Assembly (NCBI GenBank): GCA_963801715.1
Contig: CAWDGB010000024.1
Coordinates: 62,001 to 126,000, forward strand
Source: CAVVJA01 sp963801715
GTDB taxonomy: Bacteria > Actinomycetota > Actinomycetes > Mycobacteriales > Jatrophihabitantaceae
DNA: 64,000 nucleotides
Direction: 5' to 3'
Both the position numbers and the translations under genes were made by a program. The notes under the pieces are model-generated. The model saw only the letters and a list, made by a program, of their open reading frames with translations, ran no database searches and was not told where the DNA came from. Shown piece by piece: positions 8,046 to 18,198 of the stretch (position 1 is its first letter; each line of letters opens with the position of its first letter).

Positions 8046-9344
8046 TCAGCCGCCGCCGCTGGCCGCCGAGTTGATGGCCGCCTGCAGGTCCTTCAAGGCC
8101 TGCTCACTCGACTTCTGCCCTGCAGCGCCGCGTAGACGTTGGTCTCGATCGCCTTGGTGACTGCCGGGTAGAACGGGGTGACCGGGCGCGGGACCGCGGT
8201 CTGGATGCTCTTGCAGCAGGATCGGCAGGTACGGGAACCTTGGCGACCAGCGTCGGGTCGGAGTAGAGGGCAGTCACGACCGGCGCCAGCGACGCCTGGG
8301 TGAGCATGTACTTCTGCACCTCGTCGGACTCGACGAACTTCATGAAGTCGAGCTCCGTCGCCTTGTGCTTGCAGTAGGTGCTCATCGCCCAGCTGTGCCC
8401 ACCGAGGCTGGACGCGCCGGGCGTGTCGCCGGACCGGAGTCCGGGCAGCGGCGCGATGCCGAACTTGCCGATGACCTTCGAGTTGGAGGCGGTGTTGAGG
8501 ATGGCGACGCGCGTACGGCCACTGCCGCATGAACACCAGCTTGCCGGCCTGGAAGGCGTTGAGGCTCTCCGTCTCCTGGAAGCCGATGGCCTCCTTGGGG
8601 ATGTAGCCCTGCTTGAACCCGTTGACCAGGAAGTCGAGGCCCTTCTTCGCCTCGGGAGTGTCGACGTTCGGCGTCTTGCCGTCCTCCTTGACGAACGACG
8701 CCGCCGGCGGTGTTGATCGCCTCGGCCGCGTTGACGTCAGACCCTCGTAGTTGGCGAACTGACCGGCGTAGCAGTCCATGCCCGGCCGTCGCCTTCGGGC
8801 AGTCGGCGATCATCTCGTCCCACGTCTTCGGTGGCGTCGGCACCAGGTCCTTGCGGTAGTAGAGCATGCCGCCGTCAGAAGTCGAAGGGAGCGGCGAACA
8901 GCGTGCCGCGCGTACGTCGCCGCCTTGACGGTCGCCGGCAGGAGCTTGCTGGTGTCCATCGCGTACTGGTCCTTCAGCGGCTGGATCCAGCCCTTGCGCC
9001 GCGAACTGCGCGGTCCAGATCACGTCGACGCTGACGACGTCGTAGTTCGGGTCCTTGGCCTGGAAGTGCTGCTGCAGGTCCTGCAGCTGGTCGTCAGCCG
9101 AGTCGGACTGCTGCTTGAAGGTCACCTTCTCGTTCGGGTGGTCCTTGTTCCACATCTGGGCCAGGGTCGGGAGCACGTTGCTGTTGTCCTTGCCCTGCAC
9201 GACCGTGATCGGCCCGCGCTCGCCGGCGCTGCCACCCCCGCTACCTCCGCTGCTGCTGCTGCCGCCGCTACTGCTACACGCCGCCGCAAGACTGGCCACG
9301 ACAGCCGTCGAGACAGCGACTGCGGCGATGTTCCGATATCGCAT
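8046..9344 (-). CDS. Sugar ABC transporter substrate-binding lipoprotein, multiply frameshifted
   Basis: SBP_bac_1-type extracellular solute-binding protein. ATG at 9344 follows an AAAGGGCG ribosome site. The signal peptide ends at SLAAAC, giving a lipidated Cys at residue 23 followed by a Ser/Gly-rich tether, so it is anchored outside the membrane. Conserved pieces in successive frames include ITVVQGKDNSNVLPTLAQMW, GGMLYYRKDLVPTPPKTWDE, NAFQAGKLVFMRQWPYA, SWAMSTYCKHKATELDFMKF and PFYPAVTKAIETNVYAAL. At least eight frame breaks occur between about 9003 and 8120, many explained by one added base. The start of the gene is intact. Partners are the two permeases; no ATPase is nearby, as in actinobacteria that use a shared MsiK-type ATPase. 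Confidence 0.82.
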
Positions 9345-9375
9345 CCCGCGCCCTTTCGTCGTCGGTTGGGACCGC

Positions 9376-9393
9376 AAGCGGCTGGCACCGCTT
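9376..9393. promoter_or_regulatory. Possible operator upstream of the sugar importer
   Basis: Inverted repeat AAGCGG-6-CCGCTT located 31 bases before the start of the binding-protein gene, in the only spacer where a promoter for the importer could lie. LacI-family repressors of sugar operons bind repeats of this general kind, but no regulator gene is adjacent and only one site is seen. Confidence 0.25.
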
Positions 9394-9581
9394 ACACCGA
9401 CATGCACGATTTCACCCGCAGGACGAATTGGATAGATGCGCAGGCCAGCGATACCCAACCGTTACCTAGCTGACCCCGCCTTGAGAGGACATCGTGGCCA
9501 TCCGGTTATCCCAGCAGCGATATAGGCGATATGACCGATTTAGTCGGCTGAGGGTTTCGCCGGTCGGGGTTGTGGGATGGC

Positions 9582-11327
9582 TCAGTCCTGGCCCGGCGTC
9601 GTCTTGGCGATCTGCATGAGGAACTCGACGTTGGTCCGGGTCTTCTTGAGCCGGTCGAGCAGCAGGTCGATGGCCTGCTGGGGGTCCAAGGCGTGCAGGA
9701 CCCGGCGCAGCTTGATGACCACCGCCAGCTCGTCCGGCGAGAGCAGGATCTCCTCCTTGCGGGTAGAGGACTGATCCACATCGATGGCCGGGAAGACCCG
9801 CTTGTCGGCGATCTTGCGATCGAGCTTGAGCTCGGCGTTGCCGGTGCCCTTGTACTCCTCGAAGAACACGGTGTCGCCCGCGGAGCCGGTCTCGACGAGC
9901 GCCGTCGCGAGGATCGTCAAGGATCCGCCGTTCTCGATGTTGCGCGCCGCGCCCAAGAATCGCTTGGGCTGGTAGAGCGCGGTCGAGTCGACTCCGCCGG
10001 AGAGGATCCGGCCACTCGCCGGCGCGGCCAAGTTGTACGCCCGGCCGAGGCGGGTGATCGAGTCGAGCAGGACGACGACATCGTGCCCCAGCTCGACGAG
10101 GCGCTTCGCTCGCTCGATGGACAGCTCAGCAACCATCGTGTGGTCTTGGGGACGCCGATCGAACGTCGACGAGATGACCTCACCCTTCACCGAGCGCTGC
10201 ATGTCGGTGACTTCCTCTGGCCGCTCGTCGACGAGAACCACCATGAGGTGGCATTCCGGGTTGTTCACGGTGATCGCGTTCGCGATCGCCTGCAAGACCA
10301 TCGTCTTGCCGGCCTTCGGTGGCGAGACGATCAGCGCGCGCTGCCCCTTCCCGATGGGCATCACCAGATCGATAACCCGGGTGGTGAGCACGTGGGGCTC
10401 GGTTTCCAGCCGCAGGCGGGACTGGGGGTACAGCGGGGTCAGCTTGGTGAACTCGACGCGGTTCTTGGCCGCCTCCGGGTCACGCCCGTTCACCGTGTCC
10501 AGGCGGACCAGCGGGTTGTACTTCTCGCGGCGCTCGCCGTCGCGGGGTTGTCGGATCGCGCCGGTCACGGCATCGCCACGACGCAGACCGAAGCGGCGGA
10601 CGTAGGAGTTGGCGACGTAGATGTCCTCCGGACTTGCGAAGTAGCCGGCAGTCCGCACGAACCAGGTGTTCTTCTCCTCGATCGCGTCGAGGATGCCTGC
10701 GACCGGGATGAGGACGTCGTCCTCGGACACGGTCGGCTCGGTATCCGGGCTGCTGCCGCTCGACGACTGGCCGGATCTGTCGCGGTTGCGGCCCCGGCGA
10801 TCGCGATAGCGCCGGCCCCGCCGGCGACCGCCGTCTCCGTCGTCCTCGCGTTCACTACTTTGCTGGCCGGCCCCGCCAGCCAGCTGGCCAGACGGTGGCT
10901 GACCCCCGGGCTGCGAGCCGCGCGAGCGCGCATGGTCATCCGCCGGAACGGACCGCTCCTGCGGACCGGTGCGCCGATCCGGGCCGCCGTTGACAGCCGC
11001 CGGCGGCGACTCCGGCGCGGACGGCGGTGCGGTTTCCGCAAGGAGGACAGCTGGTACGGCCGTCTCGCCCATCGGCAACACCTGTGGGGGAATCGTCACC
11101 GAATCGGTGGCATGGCCGTCGGCCGATCCCACCGTGGTTTGCCGATTCTGAATGGCGGCCACAAGGTCGCTCTTGCGCATTTTGGTGGTGTTGATGCCCA
11201 GGCTAGCCGCAAGTTGCTGCAGCTCGGGCAGGAGCATCGACGCCAACGAGGCGCCTTTCCGGCGCGTCCCGACCGGCTGCGAGCCGGTACCGGAGGTGAC
11301 CCGCGTCGGCTCCTGGGTGTCTGTCAC
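9582..11327 (-). CDS. rho: Transcription termination factor Rho
   Basis: 581 aa RNA-dependent ATPase/helicase that ends transcription. An N-terminal SAP-like segment (LASMLLPELQQLAASLGI) is followed by an Arg/Gly/Asp-rich insertion around residues 100-215, typical of high-G+C actinobacterial Rho, then the RNA-binding cold-shock domain (GYFASPEDIYVANSYVRRF). The ATPase core follows: Walker A SPPKAGKTMVLQAIA, Walker B region DVVVLLDSITRLGRAYN and the Q/R-loop region. Frame is intact over the whole length. It ends 237 bases before the sugar-binding-protein gene, which breaks the usual rho-rpmE neighbourhood. Upstream is thrB. Confidence 0.97.
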   Translation of the reverse strand: MTDTQEPTRVTSGTGSQPVGTRRKGASLASMLLPELQQLAASLGINTTKMRKSDLVAAIQNRQTTVGSADGHATDSVTIPPQVLPMGETAVPAVLLAETAPPSAPESPPAAVNGGPDRRTGPQERSVPADDHARSRGSQPGGQPPSGQLAGGAGQQSSEREDDGDGGRRRGRRYRDRRGRNRDRSGQSSSGSSPDTEPTVSEDDVLIPVAGILDAIEEKNTWFVRTAGYFASPEDIYVANSYVRRFGLRRGDAVTGAIRQPRDGERREKYNPLVRLDTVNGRDPEAAKNRVEFTKLTPLYPQSRLRLETEPHVLTTRVIDLVMPIGKGQRALIVSPPKAGKTMVLQAIANAITVNNPECHLMVVLVDERPEEVTDMQRSVKGEVISSTFDRRPQDHTMVAELSIERAKRLVELGHDVVVLLDSITRLGRAYNLAAPASGRILSGGVDSTALYQPKRFLGAARNIENGGSLTILATALVETGSAGDTVFFEEYKGTGNAELKLDRKIADKRVFPAIDVDQSSTRKEEILLSPDELAVVIKLRRVLHALDPQQAIDLLLDRLKKTRTNVEFLMQIAKTTPGQD

Positions 11328-11569
11328 GGTGATATTGGATCCTTCCGAGGTGGTTCGCTGATCGTCCGCGAACCGGTGGTAGGCCGGCTTGGCTGCAGCC
11401 GGTTGCGCTCCCCGAGCGCCTAGCGCGCCGGGAAGTTCGGTGGAAACGTCAATCCGTCGTTCGCACGACCCGCTTGAAGGGGGTGGCGTCGGGGCTGACA
11501 GTCACGAGCGTAACCGCTCTACTCACCCTCGGCAACAATGGGGCGCGCTCAGATGTTCCCGTGTCTACT
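11328..11569 (-). other. rho leader region
   Basis: 242 bases between the thrB stop and the rho start, with no coding potential. Rho genes often carry long autoregulated leaders; I see no clear stem-loop or uptake of another gene here. Confidence 0.4.
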
Positions 11570-12520
11570 CTAAGTTTTGCCATTGATTTTCTGCTCGCGT
11601 GGTGCAACGACCTGCGCGCCACGCAGATCCACGGCCAAGGTTAGCGCGCGCCAGCCCGATGGCGTGCCGGCAATGACCCGCGCGACTTCAGCATCGTCCC
11701 GGGCCAGGACGAGAACTGTCGGCCCCGCCCCGGACAGCACTGCTGCCGCCCCGCCCGCGCGCAGGGCCGCGACGAGCGCAGCCGACTCCGGCATCGATGC
11801 AGCGCGATAGGGCTGGTGCAATCGATCCTCGGTTGCGGCAAGCAGGGCACCCGCACCGCCGGGCGCTCCGGCCAGCGCCGCCATCAGCAGCGCGGCTCGG
11901 GCGGCCGTGCGCGTCGCGTCCGCGTGCGGCACCTGGCTCGGCAGAAGACCGCGCGCCAGGCGGGTCGAGGATGGCGTCGGCGGCACCAGCGCGACCGGTC
12001 GGATCGCGAGCCCGATTGGCACCCGCAGCGCGGCTATCTCGCCGTTGTCGGACCAGGCAACGCACAGGCCACCCAGCAGGCACGGTGCGACGTTGTCGGG
12101 GTGTCCCTCGAGGTCGGCCGCCAGCTGCAACGCGCTGACGTCCGGCAGCGCCGCTGCTCCGCCGGCAACGATCGTGCGGGCTAGCAGAACGCCGGCGACG
12201 ATGGCCGCTGAGGACGATCCCAGACCGCGGCCGTGCGGGATCCGGTTGACGCACTGCAGGGCGATGCCCGCGGGTTGGCACTCGAGCCGGTCGAACGCTG
12301 CCCGCATGGCCCGGACCACGAGGTGCGACTCGTCCCTCGCGACGGTGCGCGCACCCTCGCCTGCTATCTCGATTCGCACCCCACGCTCGTCGTTGGCTCG
12401 CGCGACCACGTCGTCGTGCAGGTCCAGGGCCAGTCCCAAGGCGTCGAAGCCTGGCCCGAGATTGGCGCTTGTCGCCGGCACTCGGACGTGAACCCGGCCG
12501 GCATCGATCTCCATCGTCAT
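11570..12520 (-). CDS. thrB: Homoserine kinase
   Basis: 316 aa GHMP kinase that phosphorylates homoserine for threonine synthesis. The N-terminal VRVPATSANLGPGFDALGLAL and the ATP-binding PHGRGLGSSSAAIVAG (about residues 92-108) are both present, as is the C-terminal SGAGPTVLVLA motif. ATG at 12520 is used; a second ATG two codons later is equally possible. A longer in-frame extension upstream overlaps thrC and has no family similarity. It is the last gene of the hom-thrC-thrB set, 16 bases after thrC. Confidence 0.95.
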   Translation of the reverse strand: MTMEIDAGRVHVRVPATSANLGPGFDALGLALDLHDDVVARANDERGVRIEIAGEGARTVARDESHLVVRAMRAAFDRLECQPAGIALQCVNRIPHGRGLGSSSAAIVAGVLLARTIVAGGAAALPDVSALQLAADLEGHPDNVAPCLLGGLCVAWSDNGEIAALRVPIGLAIRPVALVPPTPSSTRLARGLLPSQVPHADATRTAARAALLMAALAGAPGGAGALLAATEDRLHQPYRAASMPESAALVAALRAGGAAAVLSGAGPTVLVLARDDAEVARVIAGTPSGWRALTLAVDLRGAQVVAPREQKINGKT

Positions 12521-12536
12521 GAGCGGGCCAGCACCG

Positions 12537-13598
12537 TCATGCGAGTCCGAGCTGGACGGCCGCGGCGTACCCGTCGACCGGGACGGTGACCGGCTTCGGT
12601 GCCCCCGAAATCGCCCAGTCCGGGTCCTTGAGCCCATTGCCGGTGACCGTGCAGACGACGGTGGAGCCGGAGGGGATCCGTCCGTCGCGTGCGGTCATCA
12701 GCAGCCCGGCGACGCTGGCCGCCGATGCCGGCTCTACAAAAACCCCTTCCGAACGGGCGATGAGCCGGTATGCCTCGAGGATTTGTTTGTCCGTCACCGC
12801 GTCGATCAGGCCGCCGGACTCGTCGCGGGCCTGCTCAGCCAGGGTCCACGACGCGGGGTTACCTATGCGGATGGCGGTGGCGATCGTGAGCGGGTGCAAT
12901 ACCGGCGCACCGATAACTATCGGTGCCGCGCCCGCCGCCTGGAAGCCAAACATGCGCGGAGCCAGATCCACGATGCCGTCGGCGTGGTATTCGCAGTAAC
13001 CCCGCCAGTAGGCGGTTATGTTCCCGGCATTGCCGACCGGGATGCAGTGCACATCCGGTGCGCGACCCAGCCGATCGCAGATCTCGAACGCCGCGGTCTT
13101 CTGTCCGTCGAGCCGGTCTGGGTTGACGGAGTTGACCAGAGCCACCGGATACTCGATCGCGAGCTTGCGGGCCAGTTCCAGACAGTCATCGAAATTGCCG
13201 TCGACCTGCAACAAGCGGGCACCGTGGACGAGCGCCTGGGCCAGCTTGCCGAGCGCGATCTTGCCTTTCGGCACCAGCACCGCGCAGGTGATCCCAGCGC
13301 GTACCGCATAGGCGGCGGCGCTCGCCGACGTATTGCCCGTGGACGCGCAGATCACCGCCTTGGCCCCCGCCTCGACGGCCTTCGACATGGCGAGCGTCAT
13401 CCCGCGGTCTTTGAATGAGCCGGTCGGATTGGCCCCCTCGACCTTGAGATAGATAGTGCATCCGGTTCGCCTGGACAGCTCCACCGCGGGAAGCAGGGGC
13501 GTTCCGCCCTCGAGCAGGGTGACGACCGGCGTGGCGTCGGTGACGGTCAGCCGGGCTCGGTACGCCTCGATGACGCCGGGCCAGAATGTGTGCCGCAC
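12537..13598 (-). CDS. thrC: Threonine synthase
   Basis: 353 aa PLP enzyme converting O-phosphohomoserine to threonine and phosphate. The PLP-binding lysine lies in NPTGSFKDRGMTLAMSKA near residue 60, with the substrate loop ASTGNTSASAAAYA and the phosphate-binding VGNAGNITAYWRG further on. Length matches the short actinobacterial type. It starts 11 bases after the hom stop and leads into thrB; the three genes form one threonine operon. Confidence 0.96.
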   Translation of the reverse strand: MRHTFWPGVIEAYRARLTVTDATPVVTLLEGGTPLLPAVELSRRTGCTIYLKVEGANPTGSFKDRGMTLAMSKAVEAGAKAVICASTGNTSASAAAYAVRAGITCAVLVPKGKIALGKLAQALVHGARLLQVDGNFDDCLELARKLAIEYPVALVNSVNPDRLDGQKTAAFEICDRLGRAPDVHCIPVGNAGNITAYWRGYCEYHADGIVDLAPRMFGFQAAGAAPIVIGAPVLHPLTIATAIRIGNPASWTLAEQARDESGGLIDAVTDKQILEAYRLIARSEGVFVEPASAASVAGLLMTARDGRIPSGSTVVCTVTGNGLKDPDWAISGAPKPVTVPVDGYAAAVQLGLA

Positions 13599-13609
13599 CA
13601 GATGCTCGC

Positions 13610-14899
13610 CTACTCGGCCGGCATGCCCTCGACGCGCATGACGCTTGGCGTTCGCCGAATCATGGGCATCGCGGTTAGCCGATCGACGGTCCGGGCGAGG
13701 GCAGCGTCCGGGGCGATGTGGGTGACGAGGATGAGGGTGGCCGCATCGTCGCGGCCCTCCTGGCGAACCGTCTGAATGCTCACCTCTTCGTCCGCGAATG
13801 CCTGCGCGACAGCGGCCAGCACGCCGGGCCGATCAGCAACGTCCAGCGCCACGTGGTAACGGGTCATTACCTCTCCGATGAGCTGAATACGCAGCGCGGC
13901 ATAGGCGCTCTCACCCGGGCCCCGCCCGCCGTTGCGGCGGTTACGAGCCACCGCCACGAGGTCGCCAAGCACCGCACTAGCCGACGGCGCGCCGCCGGCG
14001 CCCCGACCGTAGAACATGAGCGAGCCGGCCGAGTCGGCTTCCACGAAGACAGCATTGAATGCGTCACCGACGCCAGCCAATGGATGCTGCTGGGGAATCA
14101 TGGTCGGGTGCACCCGCACGGCGACGCTGTCGGCCGTACGTTCGCAAATAGCGAGCAGCTTCACGACGCAGCCCATCGCCTTGGCGCTCGCGACATCCGC
14201 GGCGGTCACCTCTCCGATTCCTTCGCGATAAACGTCCGACGCCGTAACCCGGGTATGGAACGCGAGGCCCGCGAGGATCGCGGCTTTGGCGGCGGCGTCG
14301 AAGCCGTCGATGTCCGCAGTCGGGTCGGCCTCCGCGTAGCCGAGGGCAGTCGCCTCCGCCAACGCCTCGGCGAAGCCGGTACCGGTGGCAGCAGCCATGC
14401 GAGACAGGATGAAGTTGGTGGTCCCGTTGACGATGCCGATCACTCGTGTGATCCGGTCACCCGCGAGCGACTCCCGCAACGGACGTACCAAAGGAATGGC
14501 GCCTGCGACGGCGGCCTCGAAGTACAAGTCGACCCGCGCTCGGGCGGCCGCGTCGTGCAGCGTCGCGCCGTCCTCCGCCAGAAGTGCCTTGTTAGCTGTG
14601 ACCACACTCTTCCCGGAGCGCAGAGCGGTGAGCAGCAATGTGCGCGCGGGCTCGATCCCTCCGATGACTTCGACGACCAGATCGACATCATCTCGTTCCA
14701 CCAGTGATGTCGCGTCGGTCGTCAGCAGGTCAGCCGGCACGTCTGGGTGCCGTTTGGGCCGTCGCACCGCGACCCCTACGAGCTCCAACGGAAGTCCGAT
14801 TCGGGCGGCAAGATCGTCGGCTTGGTCGTTCATGAGCCGGGCGACCTGCGATCCGACGGTCCCGCAGCCCAGCAGCGCCACCCGCAAGGCGTCACTCAT
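13610..14899 (-). CDS. hom: Homoserine dehydrogenase with C-terminal ACT domain
   Basis: 429 aa. Reduces aspartate semialdehyde to homoserine with NAD(P)H. The Rossmann motif LLGCGTVGSQVARLM opens the protein; NGTTNFILSRMA and the ADPTADIDGFDAAAKAAILA catalytic region follow. The C-terminal ACT domain (VALDVADRPGVLAAVAQAFA) is the expected threonine feedback site. The ATG overlaps the lysA stop by four bases (ATGA), so the two genes that compete for aspartate-pathway flux are translated together. Confidence 0.96.
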   Translation of the reverse strand: MSDALRVALLGCGTVGSQVARLMNDQADDLAARIGLPLELVGVAVRRPKRHPDVPADLLTTDATSLVERDDVDLVVEVIGGIEPARTLLLTALRSGKSVVTANKALLAEDGATLHDAAARARVDLYFEAAVAGAIPLVRPLRESLAGDRITRVIGIVNGTTNFILSRMAAATGTGFAEALAEATALGYAEADPTADIDGFDAAAKAAILAGLAFHTRVTASDVYREGIGEVTAADVASAKAMGCVVKLLAICERTADSVAVRVHPTMIPQQHPLAGVGDAFNAVFVEADSAGSLMFYGRGAGGAPSASAVLGDLVAVARNRRNGGRGPGESAYAALRIQLIGEVMTRYHVALDVADRPGVLAAVAQAFADEEVSIQTVRQEGRDDAATLILVTHIAPDAALARTVDRLTAMPMIRRTPSVMRVEGMPAE

Positions 14900-16328
14900 G
14901 ATTGAGCTCCGGCGATCGCGGCCATCCCGGCGTCGAGGCGCAGCAGGTCGTCCTGGGTTTCCCGTCGAACGAGAACGGTGGCGCCGCCGTCCTTGACACC
15001 GACGACGGGCGGGCGCGGCACATGGTTGTAGTTGCTGGCCATGCTCCGGCAGTAAGCGCCGGTGGCCGCAACGGCTAGGAGGTCACCCGGGCCGACATCG
15101 GCTGGAAGCCACGTATCGCGCACGACGATGTCGCCGCTCTCGCAGTGCTTGCCCACGACTCGGGACAGCTTCGGTTCCGCCGTCGACGACCGGTTGGCCA
15201 GGGCGCAGGTGTACTCGGCGTCATAGAGCGCCGTCCGGATGTTGTCGCTCATCCCGCCGTCGACGGATATGTAGGCACGGATTAGTCCGCCATCGAGACC
15301 GACCTCTTTGACCGTGCCGACCTCGTAGACGGTCACACCGCTGCGACCAACGATGGCTCGCCCCGGTTCGACGCTGAGCCGCGGCACTCGCAGGCCGGCG
15401 GCATCGCATTCACGATGCACGATCGCCCGTAACCGATCCGCAATGCCCGCTGGCGTCTGCGGATCATCGCTGCTCACGTAGGCAATTCCGAGCCCCCCGC
15501 CGAGGTTCAGCTCCGCCACCTCAACGCCGTGCGCATCCCTGACTCGGGCCGCGAGCTCCACGACGCGGTGAGCTGCGACCTCGAACCCCGACGTGTCGAA
15601 GATCTGCGAACCAATGTGCGAGTGCAGTCCGGCCAGTACGAGCGAATCGGCAGATAGGACAGCGGCGATGGCATCGTCGGCGGCCTCACCGAGAGCAAAG
15701 CCGAACTTCTGATCTTCATGGGCGGTCGCGATGAACTCGTGGGTATGTGCCTCGACGCCGACCGTCACCCGCACCAGAACCGCTTGGCGCACCCCGGCCT
15801 CCCTCGCGACCTCATTCAGGCGCGCGATCTCGGTGCCCGAGTCCACAACGATCGACCCGACCCCTGCGGCGACGGCCTGACGCAGCTCGGCGACCGACTT
15901 GTTGTTGCCGTGCACCCCGATCCGCTCTGCCGGGAACTCAGCGGCAAGAGCGACGGCCAGCTCGCCGCCGGTGCACACGTCCAGACTCAGGCCCTCCTCC
16001 GCGAGCCAGCGGGCGATCGTGGTACAGAGGAACGCCTTTCCGGCGTAGTACACGTTGTTTCCGGATGCGACCTCGAATGCGGACACGTAGTCCTGTGCGC
16101 GCCGCCGTACATCCGTCTCGTCGATCACGACCACAGGCGTGCCGTGCCGCTCGGCTAAATACGGTCACCGGGACACCGGCGAGCGTGATCTCGCCTCTGA
16201 CCCGCTCGGCTGAGATCGGCCAGATCGCCGCATCGAGTTGGTTCAGAGTCCGCTGGCGCACCCGAGGGATGCGGTTCCGGCAGCACATCCGCGTGTCGCG
16301 GCCCCGCCGGGTGTGCAGACCTGCTCAT
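14896..16328 (-). CDS. lysA: Diaminopimelate decarboxylase, two frameshifts near the 5' end
   Basis: PLP alanine-racemase-fold enzyme making lysine from meso-diaminopimelate. The continuous frame begins at VVVIDETDVRRRA and carries YYAGKAFLCTTIARW (PLP lysine), the LNLGGGLGIAYVSSD motif and the GAYCRSMASNYNHVPRP C-terminus. The expected start (MSRSAHPAGPRHADVLPEPH) is at ATG 16328 in another frame, and VRQRTLNQLDAAIWP lies in a third. Frame breaks are therefore near 16268 and 16155. Joined, the pieces give a normal protein of about 477 aa. Lies between argS (34 bases away) and hom. The lesion sits in a gene needed for lysine synthesis, so it is probably a sequence error. Confidence 0.92.
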
Positions 16329-16362
16329 CGTCCGACCTGGCTAGATCCGTTCCTTGTTCCGT

Positions 16363-18021
16363 TCACAGACGCTCCGGAGCGCTCACGCCGAGCAGCTGCA
16401 ATCCGTTGGCCAGCACGGTACGAGTCGCTTCGTTCAGCCACGAGCGAGTGCGATTGGCTGTCGTGATGGGGTCGTCCCCCTTCGGCAGGACGCGGCACTC
16501 GTCCGTGTCATACCACCGGTGGTAAGTGGCCGCCAGCGATTCGAGGTAGTGCGCGACTCGGTGCGGGGCGCGCAGTTCTGCCGCGGACGAGACGATCCGT
16601 GGGAACTCGCCGAGCGCACCGAGCAAGGCAGTGTCGGCCGGGTGATCGAGCAGGTTGGGGTCGAACTCGTCCAGCCCGATGCCGACGCCTGCCGCATTGC
16701 GTCGCACGTTGCTCGTCCGCGCGTGCGCGTACTGCACGTAGTACACGGGGTTGTCGTTGCTGTGCTTGACGAGCAGATCGAGGTCGATGTCGAGCACCGC
16801 GTCGGAGCTCGACCGTTCAAGTGCATAACGGGCCGCGTCGACGCCGACGGCCTCGACCAGGTCCTCGAGCGTTACGACATTGCCGGCCCGCTTGCCCATT
16901 CGAACCGGCTGGCCGTCCCTGACCAGGTTTACCAACTGCCCGATCAGCACTTCCACGACGTTCGGATCGTCGCCGAGCGCGGCCGCAGCTGCCTTGAGCC
17001 GGCCGATGTATCCGTGATGGTCGGCACCGAGCATGAACATGCACAGGTCGAATCCGCGCGCTCGCTTGTCCTGCAAATATGCAAGGTCGCCGGCTATGTA
17101 GGCCGGGCTACCGTCGCTGCGGATCACCACCCGGTCCTTGTCATCCCCGTAGTCGGATGAGCGCAGCCACCACGCTCCGTCAGCGAAGTAGAGCGCCCCG
17201 GATTCCTTGAGCTCGGCAACTACCTTGTCCACGGCGCCGGACTCATAGAGGGAGTTTTCGTGAAAGAACACGTCGAAGTCGACGCCGAAATCGTGCAGTG
17301 ACTGCTTGATCTCGTCGAACATCAACTCGACGCCCTCGCGGCGGAATACCTCCTGAGCGTCGCCGCGCGGTAAGCCGAGGGCTTGCGGGATGATCACGGA
17401 CCACGCGGGCGGCGATGTCGTGTATATACGCTCCGGCGTATCCGTCCGGCGGTATCACCTCACCGCGGGCACTGGCGAGCAGCGAGCGAGCGAATCGGTC
17501 GACCTGCGAGCCGTGGTCATTGAAGTAGTACTCCCGGGTCACCGCTGCTCCGTTGGCGCCGAGGATGCGGGCCAGCGCGTCGCCCACAGCGGCCCACCGA
17601 GTACCGCCGATGTGCAACGGGCCGGTCGGATTAGCGGAGACGTACTCCAGGTTGAGCCGCTGCCCGGCGAGGGTGTCGTTCCGCCCGTAGTTCGAGCCCG
17701 CTTCGACGACGACCCGAGCCAACTGACCTAGTGCGCTCGTCGACAGCCGGATGTTGAGGAATCCGGGGCCAGCGACGTCCACCGACTCGATGCCGGGCAC
17801 CTGGCGCAAGCGCGTGGCAATGGCCTCGGCGATGTCGCGCGGAGTGCGGCCGGCGGACTTGGCGAGGCGAAGCGCGACATTGGTGGCATAGTCACCGTGG
17901 TCCGGATTGCGCGGGTCGCTCGATCAGCACGTCGGTGGGCGGCTGGACCGCCGAAGTCTCCCGCCTGCAGGCATGCGGAGACCGCTGCCTGGACGGCGGC
18001 CGACAGCTCCGCAGGGTTCAC
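16363..18021 (-). CDS. argS: Arginyl-tRNA synthetase, two frameshifts
   Basis: Class I synthetase charging tRNA-Arg. ATG at 18021 begins MNPAELSAAVQAAVSACLQ. After a frame break near 17925 comes the N-terminal additional domain (NPDHGDYATNVALRLAK) and the HIGH-type motif SANPTGPLHIGGTRWA. A second break near 17395 leads into the catalytic core with MGKRAGNVVTLEDLV in the KMSKS position and the anticodon-binding C-terminus ending LGVSAPERL. Net length is about 552 aa, normal. It heads the argS-lysA-hom-thrC-thrB run. As an essential single-copy gene it cannot really be broken, so the two shifts point to sequence errors. Confidence 0.94.
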
Positions 18022-18198
18022 CCACAGAATGCTAGTGGGCGGTACACCGCAGGTTTGACGGCCACGGGAATCACTGCGCGGACATCGCTGGCGCCGTAGG
18101 GTCCGGGCTCACGGGCGGCCCCCAGGTTGTCCGCCTACACTCAAATAGTCACGCTCCCTGGTCGTGCCCGGTCATGGGAGGCCACAGAAGGCAGGTCC

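Noticed and set aside
9500..9560. Terminator after rho
   Set aside because: Only a 4-bp CCGA/TCGG pair is visible; too weak to call.
9570..11423. 617-codon open frame opposite rho
   Set aside because: It is the antisense shadow of the intact, conserved rho gene; Arg/Asp/His-rich with no family similarity, as expected in high-G+C DNA.
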